Shown here: positions 52,904-62,332 of the stretch, in pieces
Layout of the letters: each line of letters begins with the position of its first letter
How positions within the stretch are numbered: the stretch's first letter is position 1
NCBI RefSeq assembly: GCF_007748175.1
Contig: NZ_CP037422.1
Span: 3,478,020-3,542,019 of the forward strand
DNA from: Gimesia aquarii
GTDB lineage: Bacteria; Planctomycetota; Planctomycetia; Planctomycetales; Planctomycetaceae
Length of the DNA stretch: 64,000 nucleotides
Direction: 5' to 3'
Notes under the pieces: model-generated
Databases searched by the model: none
What the model saw: the letters and a program-made list of their open reading frames with translations, nothing else
Told to the model about the DNA's origin: nothing
Translations under genes and position numbers: made by a program

Positions 52904-53596
52904 TTATGAGAGCAGGGCAGTTTGCATGGCCTCAATCAGAGCTTCCTCAGCAAATCGAAAATCTTTGAAACGCAGTTTAAAGAATTTTCTCGGCGAACCT
53001 GTTGGATACCAGGCAATTTCCCGCCAAAGAGCCAAGATCGATTTCCCATCAGAATATCCATCCATCCGTTCAATCAACCAATGGCCATAAGTAGAATATC
53101 CTGCACACCGCCGTGTTTCTTCATCATGGACAATCTTCGAAGCAGCTTCAGGCTTCAATTGAATCCCCTCTTCAAGTGCTAGAGCGGTGACACGATCAAC
53201 CATCAGGTCAACGGCACGGTTTTTATCCCGTTTAGACAGTTTCTTTGTCTTCAGATGCCCTGCATTCATAAGATGCCAACACAAGGGACAATAGCAACCA
53301 CAACTGCTCACCAATTGCATTCCCGGTTGATCAATGACGTCAAACGAAGTGAGGACGTAGGTACTGAAATAGTTTGCGAATTGACTCAAATGCCGACGAT
53401 CCGGTCGCATCTCAATTGGAAAATTCAAATAATGCTGCTCAACCCAATCAAGGACTACATCAGCAACGTTAGCAAACTCATGCGAGCGTGTTCTGGGATT
53501 GAAAGCTCTTTCAACATCATCGGAAACCCAGCGCAACAGTTTGTAACTTCGAGCATGAATATCAATCGCCAGAGTAAGCTCATCGACTGGTAGCAT
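52904..53596 (-). CDS. soluble protein of unknown function with a Cys-rich motif
   Basis: A 230-residue protein without a signal or membrane segment. A clustered cysteine motif (SSCGCYCPLCWHL, about residues 97-109) may bind a metal. Other visible features are a helical, Arg-rich middle (KKLSKRDKNRAVDLMVDRV) and a C-terminal aromatic/basic stretch (KFFKLRFKDFRFAEEALIEAM). I do not recognise the family. It converges on the propeller gene. Confidence 0.65.
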   Translation of the reverse strand: MLPVDELTLAIDIHARSYKLLRWVSDDVERAFNPRTRSHEFANVADVVLDWVEQHYLNFPIEMRPDRRHLSQFANYFSTYVLTSFDVIDQPGMQLVSSCGCYCPLCWHLMNAGHLKTKKLSKRDKNRAVDLMVDRVTALALEEGIQLKPEAASKIVHDEETRRCAGYSTYGHWLIERMDGYSDGKSILALWREIAWYPTGSPRKFFKLRFKDFRFAEEALIEAMQTALLS

Positions 53597-53816
53597 ATAT
53601 CAGGGGGGTATCCTTAACAGAGTTGACTGGTCATTGATTTCAGGAATCTGAAATGATTCATCTGCAAATGAGTAACAATACCAAGCAGAAACTCATTTCC
53701 TAAGTAGAACAAAGACGACTGTCCTGAATGACGAAGAAAACGTCCGCAAATCTAAAATCACTTGACGTTTTCACTAAGACACAAAAGAAGGGCAGGGGTT
53801 CGCTTTATTTTTTGAT

Positions 53817-53955
53817 AACCCACCGAACTCTTCGGCGATACACTCTTATGTCCTATCCGTTGAAAAACCGACTCCGATATCAGACAGCTCGCCAGCAAAT
53901 CCGTAAGGCTCAAAATCAAACTCAAAGACGCGAATCTGTATTCGTTGCGGTTTAA
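53817..53955 (+). pseudogene. decayed copy of the 3' end of the propeller gene
   Basis: This stretch matches 52625-52767 by eye: CGAACTCTTCGGCGA, then ACACTCT, CAGCTCGCCAGCAAA against CAACTCGCTGGCAAA, and AAAATCAAACTCAAAGACGC plus TCTGTATTCG near-identical at the end. The rest is diverged with small indels, and no long frame survives. It is probably a relic of a duplicated or lost paralog. A 75-codon frame across it (53728-53955) does not resemble a protein. Confidence 0.8.
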
Positions 53956-54052
53956 TTAAGTTTTGGGAGGGATAATCTTGTAATAACAATTGTTGATCGG
54001 TAGTTGGATGGTACTATCAAGAAGAACTGTTTATTAAATTACTCTCATTTGA

Positions 54053-54517
54053 TTATTCTTCAATAGGCTGCGGAGTGTTTGGAGAGGATTCTTTTCGTTG
54101 CGAGGTAAATAACAGTGCAATCCCCCCTCCCACAATTCCCTGCAGAGGCGAGAGCCAAAAATTTGATAGCAGATAAAGTTCGATGACATTCATCGGTGCG
54201 AAGGGTTCCAATAGAATTGTAATCGATAGTATGAGCAGATAACCAAACGAAAGCCACCAGGTAATAATATAAAAGTTCTTTTTTACATTGCGAACGTCAT
54301 CGCCGCTGAGCATCGCTTCCGCGCCAAGCACCCCCATCATTAAAGAGAGTGTTGGAATGATTGTCGGAATAAACCAGGACCATGCTTCTTTGACCTGTTC
54401 ACCGTACCTGCCAAAAATAGATTGCACCACTATAATTGTAAAGAGCATCCCTCCCCAGAAAAACCAGATCTTCGAAAGTCCCCAGCGGGCTTCAGCGAGC
54501 AAAATACGGTCGGTCAT
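54053..54517 (-). CDS. four-span membrane protein
   Basis: A 154-residue protein with hydrophobic segments near 18-38, 50-68, 85-108 and 118-140. The loop before the third is polar (SGDDVRNVKKNF) and the C-terminal tail is Ser/Pro/Glu-rich. No family is recognised. It lies 44 bases downstream of the lipoprotein gene in the same direction, so the pair is probably one operon. Confidence 0.65.
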   Translation of the reverse strand: MTDRILLAEARWGLSKIWFFWGGMLFTIIVVQSIFGRYGEQVKEAWSWFIPTIIPTLSLMMGVLGAEAMLSGDDVRNVKKNFYIITWWLSFGYLLILSITILLEPFAPMNVIELYLLSNFWLSPLQGIVGGGIALLFTSQRKESSPNTPQPIEE

Positions 54518-54561
54518 CTCTCCCCCCCTCAGTCCAAATCACTTTTCGCCATCTGAATTAT

Positions 54562-55248
54562 TTATTTCTTTAATTCCTCAAACAGACCCGCATTTGTCAA
54601 ATGCTCCATACCGGAAAGCCGTCCCGGCACACTGAGTTCAGCATCAGTTCCTTTCTCTGGCTGCTTGAATTCATAAATCAAAGCCGTGCATACGTGGCTC
54701 TGAGAATATTCCTGCGCGCCGACATCATCGGGCAAATTATTTAAGCCGCTCCTCAACCATGCCATCGCTTCATCTCGGTTCACTTCTTGATTTGTCTGGT
54801 CAAACAGAACCGGCGTTACAATGAAGACAATAATTCTGTAATACCCGGGACTCGCGGTAAACAAAGTGCGAATGTACTCGCCCAGAGAAAAACCACGCAT
54901 TGGTCTTATATCAGTCACCCAACGATCGGGAGGTGCCTTGGATTTTCCATTTTCATCGAATTGTTCCAGCCTCGTCACAAGGGCAAAGCCACCAGGAACG
55001 GCAAAATAGCTGCGTTCAGAATAACCTTGTGCAGTTAGCGCATCGCAAATCTTTTGATCGATATCCTTAACAAAGAGAGTATTGCCAGACTCGTTTTCAA
55101 AATATGAGCTAGGGATGAGACTCTGAGCAGAAGCTTTTGGAGGTGGCCAGGGAAACTTAACAAATTCTTTGCCCTCCTCAACCCTTCCTTTGCTACATCC
55201 TGTTGAAATAGCCAACAGCAATATCAGAAATGGGGAGTACCGAGACAT
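54562..55248 (-). CDS. lipoprotein of unknown function
   Basis: About 228 residues from the ATG at 55248, preceded by GGAG at a good distance; a longer frame to 55350 is rejected. The signal ends in the lipobox AISTGC. The mature part has QGYSERSYFAVPGGFALVTRLEQ, FTASPGYYRIIVFIVTPVLF, and a C-terminal AELSVPGRLSGMEHL. It is probably anchored to a membrane in the periplasm. It may act together with the four-span protein encoded downstream. No function is claimed. Confidence 0.7.
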   Translation of the reverse strand: MSRYSPFLILLLAISTGCSKGRVEEGKEFVKFPWPPPKASAQSLIPSSYFENESGNTLFVKDIDQKICDALTAQGYSERSYFAVPGGFALVTRLEQFDENGKSKAPPDRWVTDIRPMRGFSLGEYIRTLFTASPGYYRIIVFIVTPVLFDQTNQEVNRDEAMAWLRSGLNNLPDDVGAQEYSQSHVCTALIYEFKQPEKGTDAELSVPGRLSGMEHLTNAGLFEELKK

Positions 55249-55565
55249 AATTAATCTCCAAAGCAATAAAATGGGTTCTGTTGATCTCCTAAATTCAATA
55301 TTTGTGTACTTCGATTTTAAAAATAATATAGGACCAAAAGATTTATTCACTGAAAAAACTATACATTTTCATAAAATTCAAGTGTCCTAAAAACCAACAA
55401 AACCCAATTGCGTCAACACTATAACACACTATATTTTCATGTAAACAATTTTATTTAATAATCGGCAGACGACAGAGTTCTCTTAGAAATTGATTCGAAA
55501 ACTATGTAAAATAGCTCAACTATTGAGAAACACAGCTGCTATGTTAGGCTTGGTATAGAACCAGC
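55249..55565. other. AT-rich gene-free interval
   Basis: About 317 bases between the lipoprotein start and the end of the ribose operon. Richer in A and T than its surroundings, with no coding frame or clear hairpin. It should hold the lipoprotein promoter. No terminator for rbsC could be identified. Confidence 0.5.
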
Positions 55566-56570
55566 TCACCCGCGCCGTTTCCACCGCTGCCTCGCTGCAT
55601 CCAGTAACACCGCGACAATGATCACCGCTCCCGTAATCACACGTTTAATCGGATCCGAAGCACCAACCTGAGCCAACCCCGTTTGTAAAACAGCGATGAT
55701 CAGCACACCGAAGAACGTATTGATCACAGAACCGCGACCGCCCATCAGGCTGGTACCGCCGATCACACAGGCTGCGATGGCCGCCAGTTCTAATCCGACG
55801 GCGGCGTTTGGGTCGGCAGTGGAAAGTCTGGAAGTTTGCATGATGCCAGCTAAACCACACATCAAACCGCTGATTGTGAACACGGTAATCGAATAGGGAG
55901 CTGTGCGGATGCCCGACATGCGCACTGCTTCCACGTTTGTGCCGATGGCGATACAGTATCTGCCAAACACAGTCCGTGTGAGCAAATATTGCCCCACGAA
56001 AACGATCACTAGCGACAACAAAAACGCAGGCGAAAACGCGAGGCCCTTCATTGGCACGCCAATCCATTCAATCGAAGAGCCGATGTATTTTGTCTGTGAA
56101 TCGGTCATCAGATACGCACTGCCGCGTGCCATTTCCAGCATGCCCAATGTAACGATGAACGATGGGATGCCCGCTTTGACGCTGATTACACCATTCAACA
56201 CACCACAAAACGCTCCCACTCCCAGACAGATGGGAACCGCCGCCCAAAGCGGCCAGCCATAGTTAACCATCAACACCCCCAGTACGGCTGATGAGAGTGC
56301 CAGTAACGACCCTACCGACAAATCAATGCCACCGATAATCAGTACCAGCGTCATCCCCACGGCAATCACCGTCAGATCAGGAATATGATTAGCAATCGTG
56401 ATCAAAGTCTGCTGTGACAGAAAATTCTGGCTCATCATACTGAAGATCAGAACTAACAGCGCCAGCACACCCAGCAATCCCGCGTATTGCAGGAGCGAAG
56501 ACATCAGGTTTTCGCTGACAGAGCGCGAAGCAGAAGGCGTCTCGGAAACAGGGGCAGGGGAGTCGTTCAT
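55566..56570 (-). CDS. rbsC: ribose ABC transporter permease
   Basis: About 334 residues from the ATG at 56570, which overlaps the rbsA stop by four bases; a longer frame runs inside rbsA. It has about ten hydrophobic segments and the family motif GGIDLSVGSLLALSSAVLG, with GLELAAIAACVIGGTSLMGGRG in the cytoplasmic EAA-like region. It forms the membrane channel of the ribose importer with RbsA and RbsB. Last gene of the operon. Confidence 0.95.
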   Translation of the reverse strand: MNDSPAPVSETPSASRSVSENLMSSLLQYAGLLGVLALLVLIFSMMSQNFLSQQTLITIANHIPDLTVIAVGMTLVLIIGGIDLSVGSLLALSSAVLGVLMVNYGWPLWAAVPICLGVGAFCGVLNGVISVKAGIPSFIVTLGMLEMARGSAYLMTDSQTKYIGSSIEWIGVPMKGLAFSPAFLLSLVIVFVGQYLLTRTVFGRYCIAIGTNVEAVRMSGIRTAPYSITVFTISGLMCGLAGIMQTSRLSTADPNAAVGLELAAIAACVIGGTSLMGGRGSVINTFFGVLIIAVLQTGLAQVGASDPIKRVITGAVIIVAVLLDAARQRWKRRG

Positions 56571-58126
56571 GAGTTTGATCCTGAAACAGAGCATGTCTCT
56601 GGTTGTGTGTATCCTGAAAAGCAATCCTGCATGATTGCGTCGTACGACCAGGTTTCACGCGTGTATTCTGAAACCAGTTTCCCCGCCGACATCACGCCGA
56701 TGCAGTCACAGGTTTCGAATAGTTCTTCCAGATCACTGCTTACAATAATGAGTGCCTTACCTTGTTCGGCAAGTTTGTCGAATAGCTGATGAATCTTTCT
56801 ACGGGCTGCCACATCAATGCCGCGCGTCGGTTCATCAAATAGAAACACATCCGCGTCTTTCAACAGCCACTTTGCCACCGCCACTTTTTGTTGATTGCCA
56901 CCACTCAGCGTCCCCACACTTTGCTCGATATTGCGGGCGTGAATTTGCATCGTTTCCCGCTGTACTTCAACGAGTTTCTTTTCCTGACTGCAATTGATGA
57001 TACCAACGGAACCAGCCAGCAATTCCATACTGGAGAGTGTCGTATTCACCCGAATCGATTGTGAAAGTAACAACCCGTTTTGCTTGCGATCTTCCGTCAC
57101 CATTGCCAGTCGTTGTGAGACTGCTGTATGAGGATGGTCAAACTGATAAGGCGATGTTTCCCCCCGTAAAAATATTTCTCCGCTGTCCGTTCGGTCAGCT
57201 CCAAATATCAAACGTAACAGCTCAGTACGCCCCGATCCCACCAAACCAGCGATTCCATAACGTTCACCCGCTTTGACTGAAAAATTCACATTTTGAACCA
57301 CGGACGCGCGCCCCAATCCCGAAACACGAATCATTTCCTGATCTATTGCATAAGACCGATGATTCTGAATCGCGTGCTGAGCCGCCTCAGTTTCTCCCGT
57401 CATGAGATCAATCACTCGTTCGATCGGTTTGAACTCATCCACCTGATGAGTGCTTACAAATTTGCCATCTCGCAACACAGTCAGGCGGTCGGCAATCTGA
57501 GCGATCTCATCCAGCCGATGACTGATATAAATAATGCCAACACCATTCTTTCGCAGTTCAGAGAGTCGCGTAAACAGCCGCTTGGTTTCACCGGCACTCA
57601 ACGCCGCCGTCGGTTCATCCAGAATCAACACCTGACAATTCCGATCCAGGGCCGCTGCGATTTCCAGCATCTGTTGCTGGCCGATACCGAGGCTACCCGC
57701 CATTTGATTGGTGTCGATATCGTTTAACCCGAATCGATCCAAAGCCGCTCGTGCATGTGCATGGAGTAACTTTCGATTGACGATCCCACACCGCTGTGGA
57801 AAGTGTCCCAGTAATAGATTTTCAGCGACGGTCAACGTCGGAATCAGATTCAGTTCCTGTTGTACAATCTGGACACCCAACGACTCGGCAGAGCGTTTAT
57901 CGCGGGGATTGTATAACTCGCCGTTCAAAGTCATGCTGCCCGAAGTTGCTGGCGTTAAACCAGCAATAATCCGACAGAGCGTACTTTTACCCGCACCATT
58001 GGCTCCCAACAACGCGTGGATTTCGCCTGTTTTGAGTTCAAACTGCACGTCATACAATACCCGTACAACGTAATCCTTGCATAGCTCGTGAACGGTAAGA
58101 CGGAGCGGCTGCGACTCACCATTCAT
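56567..58126 (-). CDS. rbsA: ribose ABC transporter ATP-binding protein
   Basis: A 519-residue protein with two ABC domains. The first has Walker A GANGAGKST and LGIGQQQML as its signature; the second, from about residue 250, has a degenerate Walker A (GLVGSGRTE) and signature LSGGNQQKV followed by DEPTRGIDVAARRK. This is the RbsA/MglA type of sugar importer. Both its start and stop overlap neighbours by four bases, so translation is coupled with rbsB and rbsC. Confidence 0.96.
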   Translation of the reverse strand: MNGESQPLRLTVHELCKDYVVRVLYDVQFELKTGEIHALLGANGAGKSTLCRIIAGLTPATSGSMTLNGELYNPRDKRSAESLGVQIVQQELNLIPTLTVAENLLLGHFPQRCGIVNRKLLHAHARAALDRFGLNDIDTNQMAGSLGIGQQQMLEIAAALDRNCQVLILDEPTAALSAGETKRLFTRLSELRKNGVGIIYISHRLDEIAQIADRLTVLRDGKFVSTHQVDEFKPIERVIDLMTGETEAAQHAIQNHRSYAIDQEMIRVSGLGRASVVQNVNFSVKAGERYGIAGLVGSGRTELLRLIFGADRTDSGEIFLRGETSPYQFDHPHTAVSQRLAMVTEDRKQNGLLLSQSIRVNTTLSSMELLAGSVGIINCSQEKKLVEVQRETMQIHARNIEQSVGTLSGGNQQKVAVAKWLLKDADVFLFDEPTRGIDVAARRKIHQLFDKLAEQGKALIIVSSDLEELFETCDCIGVMSAGKLVSEYTRETWSYDAIMQDCFSGYTQPETCSVSGSNS

Positions 58127-59106
58127 TTCAGAACCTCAGCGGTAATGAGATCGACGGGGGTTTCGCGATCTTCAACTTTCGCATCCGGGTCCTCAATCAA
58201 ACGCAATGCGTGTTCAATTCCAAACACCGCCAGCTCACCGCCATGCTGGTCGGCCGTCGCCAGGATCTGACCATCCCGAATTGCCTGTTGAACGGCAGCG
58301 ATATTATCAAATCCGACAATGGCCACCTCGCCAGTCTTATTATTATTCTTGACGGCCGCTAACGCCCCCAGAGCCATACTGTCATTCGCTGCCAGAATCG
58401 CTTTGACATTCCGATGCTCGCTGAGCATCGAAAGGGCCAGAGTATTCGCCATACTCATTTCCCATTGTGCCGATTGACTGTCTACAATCTTGATCCCCGC
58501 ATCCTGCATCGCCGCTTCAAAACCAAGTCGCCGCTGTGTTCCGTTAAAAGAGGTCCGAATGCCTTCTAACACAACCACTTCATCGCCCGACTTCAGCTTC
58601 GAAGCCAGGAAATCGCCCACCTTTTTGGCTCCCGCTTGATTATCGGGCCCAACGAAGGGAATTGAAATTTTTTCCGCTTCCAGGATTTCCTGATCTAGCT
58701 TGTTATCGATGTTAACGACCACCACCCCCGCTTCCCGCGCGCGACGTAGCGCGGGAACCAGTGCCTTTGAATCCGCAGGTGCAATCACAATTGCATCCAC
58801 ACCATTAGCTACCATTTCTTCAACCAGTGCCACCTGACGACTGAGATCTCGCTCATCCTTGATTCCGTTGACGATCAGTTCATATTCATCCCCTTGTTGC
58901 TGTTGATGTTTTTTAGCTCCCTCCGCCATGGAAGAAAAAAAATCATTCGCCAGTGACTTCATGATCAAAGCAATTCGTGGTTTTTTATCTCCCGAATTGA
59001 CGTCAACCTGCTGAGCTTTCTGATCACTGTTTTCTATGCAGCTCATCAGCAGGCAACAGAGCGCCAACAATAAACTATGATGCCAATGTCTTCTAAACTC
59101 GTTCAT
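58123..59106 (-). CDS. rbsB: ribose ABC transporter substrate-binding lipoprotein
   Basis: A 327-residue periplasmic-binding-protein type I. The signal peptide ends in LLMSC, a lipobox, so it is probably a lipoprotein, unlike the soluble E. coli RbsB. Family marks are KSLANDFFSSMAEGAKK, VDAIVIAPADSKALVPAL and VAIVGFDNIAAVQQAI. It captures ribose (or a similar pentose) in the periplasm for RbsAC. It follows rbsK by 13 bases. Confidence 0.94.
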   Translation of the reverse strand: MNEFRRHWHHSLLLALCCLLMSCIENSDQKAQQVDVNSGDKKPRIALIMKSLANDFFSSMAEGAKKHQQQQGDEYELIVNGIKDERDLSRQVALVEEMVANGVDAIVIAPADSKALVPALRRAREAGVVVVNIDNKLDQEILEAEKISIPFVGPDNQAGAKKVGDFLASKLKSGDEVVVLEGIRTSFNGTQRRLGFEAAMQDAGIKIVDSQSAQWEMSMANTLALSMLSEHRNVKAILAANDSMALGALAAVKNNNKTGEVAIVGFDNIAAVQQAIRDGQILATADQHGGELAVFGIEHALRLIEDPDAKVEDRETPVDLITAEVLK

Positions 59107-59119
59107 TTGAGCATTCCTC

Positions 59120-60052
59120 TTATTGTTGTTTTAAAAGTGTTTCGATTTGTTCTCGCGTCGGCATCGCTGTTTGCGCTCCTGCGCCCGATGCAGCCAACGC
59201 ACCCGCGGCGGAAGCAAACTGTACCGCTTCGATCAAACTCGCATGCTCTGCCAGGCGAACGGCTATTCCCGCTGCAAACGCATCACCGGCAGCTGTAGAA
59301 TCGATGGCTTCTACGGCAAATGATGGCACTGTTTGAACGGTCTCCCCATCAAACACAACGGCTCCCTGTTCCCCCATCGTGATGATTGCCTGTTTGGGAC
59401 CAAGCTGCGTCAGTTCTTTCATCAGCGACACTGCATCGTCCATTGACTCAACCGGTTTCCCCAGCAATGCCGCTACCTCGGATTGATTGGGGCAAATCAA
59501 ATCGACATTCAATAAATCGGCACAACATTCAAGCGGAGCAGGGGCCGGATCGAGAATCACAGGTACTCCCGCATCGCGTGCGATCTGTGTTGTATACGCG
59601 ACGATTTCCTGCGGCACCTCTAATTGCATCAACAAAACATCACTGTCGCTTATCACCTGTCTTGCCTGTTCGATCTCCTGCTGATTGACCAGAGCATTGG
59701 CACCAGGCACAACGAGAATCGCATTCTCGCCACTCTCTTCCACCATCACTACTGCGACACCACTAGCGGTATTCTCCCGCCGTGTAATGCGCGATGTATC
59801 AACGTTTTCTTCTGCAAGGTTCTCCAACAATTGCGTAGCAAAACTGTCATCTCCCACACAGCCAATCATTGTGACACTCGCACCCATCCGGGCCGCTGCC
59901 ACGGCCTGATTCGCGCCTTTGCCTCCCGGATTTTCCACTTTAGAATCAGCAATGACCGTCTCACCAGGGAGTGGCAGATTTGACGCACGGATCATCAAAT
60001 CCATATTGATGGAACCGACTACAGTGATCTTCGCTTGTTGCTTTTCAGTCAT
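59120..60052 (-). CDS. rbsK: ribokinase
   Basis: A 310-residue PfkB-family kinase. The N-terminal signature is VENPGGKGANQAVAAARMG and the C-terminal one is DSTAAGDAFAAGIAV, with the catalytic Asp in the GD pair. It phosphorylates imported ribose in the cytoplasm. ATG at 60052 preceded by AGGTGG; the TTG at 60055 is less likely. It lies 16 bases after the nucleoside hydrolase stop. Confidence 0.95.
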   Translation of the reverse strand: MTEKQQAKITVVGSINMDLMIRASNLPLPGETVIADSKVENPGGKGANQAVAAARMGASVTMIGCVGDDSFATQLLENLAEENVDTSRITRRENTASGVAVVMVEESGENAILVVPGANALVNQQEIEQARQVISDSDVLLMQLEVPQEIVAYTTQIARDAGVPVILDPAPAPLECCADLLNVDLICPNQSEVAALLGKPVESMDDAVSLMKELTQLGPKQAIITMGEQGAVVFDGETVQTVPSFAVEAIDSTAAGDAFAAGIAVRLAEHASLIEAVQFASAAGALAASGAGAQTAMPTREQIETLLKQQ

Positions 60053-60068
60053 CAAACCACCTTCGCTA

Positions 60069-61136
60069 CTATTTTGCAGGTGGTTGACTGGAAAGCTGCA
60101 CGAGCGCTTCGATCAGCCGCTGGCGTTGGGCATCATTCAGCTTTAAATAGCGGTGGTGACCTTGATCATTTTTCTTAAATGTCGTCAGACCATTGTCTTT
60201 CACATCGACGTCTCCTGAATCCGAAAGACCAAAATATCCGCGATGAGGAAAAACAGCATAAAGCACACTCGTTAAATCCCAGGTCGGACGATTGTGAGGC
60301 GGAGGGTTATACAGAATGTATGCCTCGGCTAACGGGTGATGAGGCGTGTAATTATAATCCTCTTCGATGCTTTCATGCGGATAGGGTACCGATAGACCAA
60401 TTTCATAACCACTCCATACAACGGGTGTCGGCCATTCCTGAGCCAGCTTTTGCGCGGCTGGGATATCCTTAATAATATTATATTCGAGATGATCAACCAG
60501 TTTGCCTTTTCTGGGAATCTTTTCGAAGGCCCCCGCCATGATCGAAAGCAACTTGACCTTTTGCTTCACCAGTTGTTTTCCAGTCAACGGACTGATGTCA
60601 TCTCCGGTCGATTTCAGTAAATTCGCCAGATTGGTCGAAAAACCGACTTGTGCAATGACCACCGAACCATCTTTCGCACCGCCCAATGCTTTGCGTAAGA
60701 CCGTTACAGCATCGGGAATCTGTTTGGCATCTTTCAAATCATGGGGATAGCGTAATTTGCCATTGTCTTTTTTCTGGGCCAGTACGTTGAACTTACCCTT
60801 CTGAGGAGTCACACCACTGCGGCAGATGCCAATCGGAATTTCACCTTTGCCGTAAAACGTATTCACTGCGTCTGTGAACGATGCAGCCAGTGGATTGTCT
60901 TTCGTAATTGTAACGGCCAGCAATTTACAGTCGCCGCGGGCTTCGAGTGCATGAATCATCCCGAGTGCCAGAACATCATCTACGTCATTCCCGATATCGG
61001 TATCAAAGATCAGCGGAACAGGACGCTCTGGTTCCTCTGCCTTCACTATCGCATTCATCCATAACAGTGTGCAACAAAAAAAACTACAAACGATCAATGA
61101 GTATCGATAGTTGAACGTCTTAGCATTTTGATTCAT
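60069..61136 (-). CDS. exported inosine/uridine-preferring nucleoside hydrolase
   Basis: About 355 residues from the ATG at 61136. A signal peptide (YSLIVCSFFCCTLLWMNAIVKA) is followed by the calcium-binding IUNH signature LIFDTDIGNDVDDVLALGM, a DNPLAASFTDAVNTF segment, and a C-terminal WDLTSVLYAV with a further Asp. It should split nucleosides outside the cytoplasm into base and ribose. Its place between the LacI regulator and rbsK shows that the free ribose is then taken up by RbsABC. Such a secreted form is uncommon compared with cytoplasmic RihA/B/C. Confidence 0.9.
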   Translation of the reverse strand: MNQNAKTFNYRYSLIVCSFFCCTLLWMNAIVKAEEPERPVPLIFDTDIGNDVDDVLALGMIHALEARGDCKLLAVTITKDNPLAASFTDAVNTFYGKGEIPIGICRSGVTPQKGKFNVLAQKKDNGKLRYPHDLKDAKQIPDAVTVLRKALGGAKDGSVVIAQVGFSTNLANLLKSTGDDISPLTGKQLVKQKVKLLSIMAGAFEKIPRKGKLVDHLEYNIIKDIPAAQKLAQEWPTPVVWSGYEIGLSVPYPHESIEEDYNYTPHHPLAEAYILYNPPPHNRPTWDLTSVLYAVFPHRGYFGLSDSGDVDVKDNGLTTFKKNDQGHHRYLKLNDAQRQRLIEALVQLSSQPPAK

Positions 61137-61173
61137 TTTTTTGAAACCTTTCTCAAAGTTGTTTTGTTTATGC

Positions 61174-62208
61174 TCACTCGAATTTTGCAATCGAAGATCG
61201 GTTGATGATTTCGACAGGAATACGATGTTGTTTTTCTATGGGTTGTTTTCCGGTTTTGATTTGTTCCATCAGCAAACTCGCGGCAACGCGACCCAGTTGA
61301 CTTACATCCTGACAAACCGATGTGAGCGGTGCGGCCAGATAAGCGGCAAAAGGATGATCATCAAAGGCAATCAATGAAAGATCGTCGGGAATGTTGCGTC
61401 CCAGTTCCGCAGTCGCCCGCAGTGCCCCTAAGGCATTCTGGTTACTGAATGCAAACAGCGCAGTGATCTCAGGATGAGCGGATAATAATTGATGTGCGGC
61501 ATGATAGCCCGAGGATTCATCGAAATGATTTCCTGCAATCAATGTCGGATCAAAGGTGATCCCACAACGTTTGAGTTCTTCACTGTAACCTCTTAAACGT
61601 TCCGTGTTGGGCAATGTATCGGGAAGGCCCTGTAATACACCAATCTGATGGTGTCCCTGATCAGTTAGTAACTTTGTCGCTACACGAGCCCCCTCACGAT
61701 GATCGGAGGTTACCGTGACTAAATCCTTATGTGCAAATCCTCGGTCTACCAACACCAGGGGTAAGTTCTGTCTGGTAATTTTGGTAAGGTGCTGATTTTG
61801 AATCCCGACGGGACACACCACCAGACCTTCAATCTGTCGAGCCTGCAATTGCTCGACTAGATGCACTTCAGTCTCGCCATTTTCCTGGCTGTCTGCCAGG
61901 AGCACTGAGAACTCATTCTCTTCTGCCGCTAATGTAATTTCTCGGGCGATCGACGCAAAAAACGGGTTGGCGATGTTCGGCAGGACTACACCCAGCAATT
62001 TGGTACGTTGAGAACGCAATGACTTCGCCAACAGACTGGGTTGAAACTGCAATCGTTTCGCAGCCGCTTGCACAGAGCGTTCTGTTGAACGACTGATGCG
62101 ATAGGCTTCCGCTTTCCCCGCCAGAGCTCGAGAAGCCGTCGAAACGCTCACTCCGGCCGCTTCTGCCACCTCTTTTAATGTTATCTGTTTGTTCGCAGAC
62201 TGACTCAT
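61174..62208 (-). CDS. LacI-family repressor of the ribose operon (RbsR-like)
   Basis: About 344 residues from the ATG at 62208, preceded by AGGGG. The HTH is ITLKEVAEAAGVSVSTASRAL, followed by the hinge (AKSLRSQRTKLLGVVLP) and a type I ligand-binding domain that resembles RbsB. First gene of the operon, so it controls itself; a perfect operator overlaps its transcription start. The likely inducer is ribose or a derivative. Confidence 0.93.
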   Translation of the reverse strand: MSQSANKQITLKEVAEAAGVSVSTASRALAGKAEAYRISRSTERSVQAAAKRLQFQPSLLAKSLRSQRTKLLGVVLPNIANPFFASIAREITLAAEENEFSVLLADSQENGETEVHLVEQLQARQIEGLVVCPVGIQNQHLTKITRQNLPLVLVDRGFAHKDLVTVTSDHREGARVATKLLTDQGHHQIGVLQGLPDTLPNTERLRGYSEELKRCGITFDPTLIAGNHFDESSGYHAAHQLLSAHPEITALFAFSNQNALGALRATAELGRNIPDDLSLIAFDDHPFAAYLAAPLTSVCQDVSQLGRVAASLLMEQIKTGKQPIEKQHRIPVEIINRSSIAKFE

Positions 62209-62218
62209 AGAACCCCTT

Positions 62219-62263
62219 TGCACAATCGATTGTGCATAATAGCGAATTTCAACAGGAAATCAA
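62219..62263 (-). promoter_or_regulatory. ribose operon promoter and LacI-type operator
   Basis: On the minus strand a -35 TTGATT (62258-62263) and a -10 TATTAT (62236-62241) are spaced by 16 bases. TGCACAATCGATTGTGCA, a perfect 18-base palindrome with the central CG typical of LacI-family sites, covers 62219-62236, exactly over the expected transcription start. Binding there would block initiation. Confidence 0.85.
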
Positions 62264-62332
62264 GCCTCGGGATCATTCAGCGCAGAGAATGGCTCACAAG
62301 TGTGCCAAATGCTGTCGTTGCTGAGAACAAAT

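Noticed and set aside
53728..53955. 75-codon frame on the plus strand
   Set aside because: Its second half is a frame-shifted relic of the propeller gene's 3' end, so the translation is basic and meaningless.
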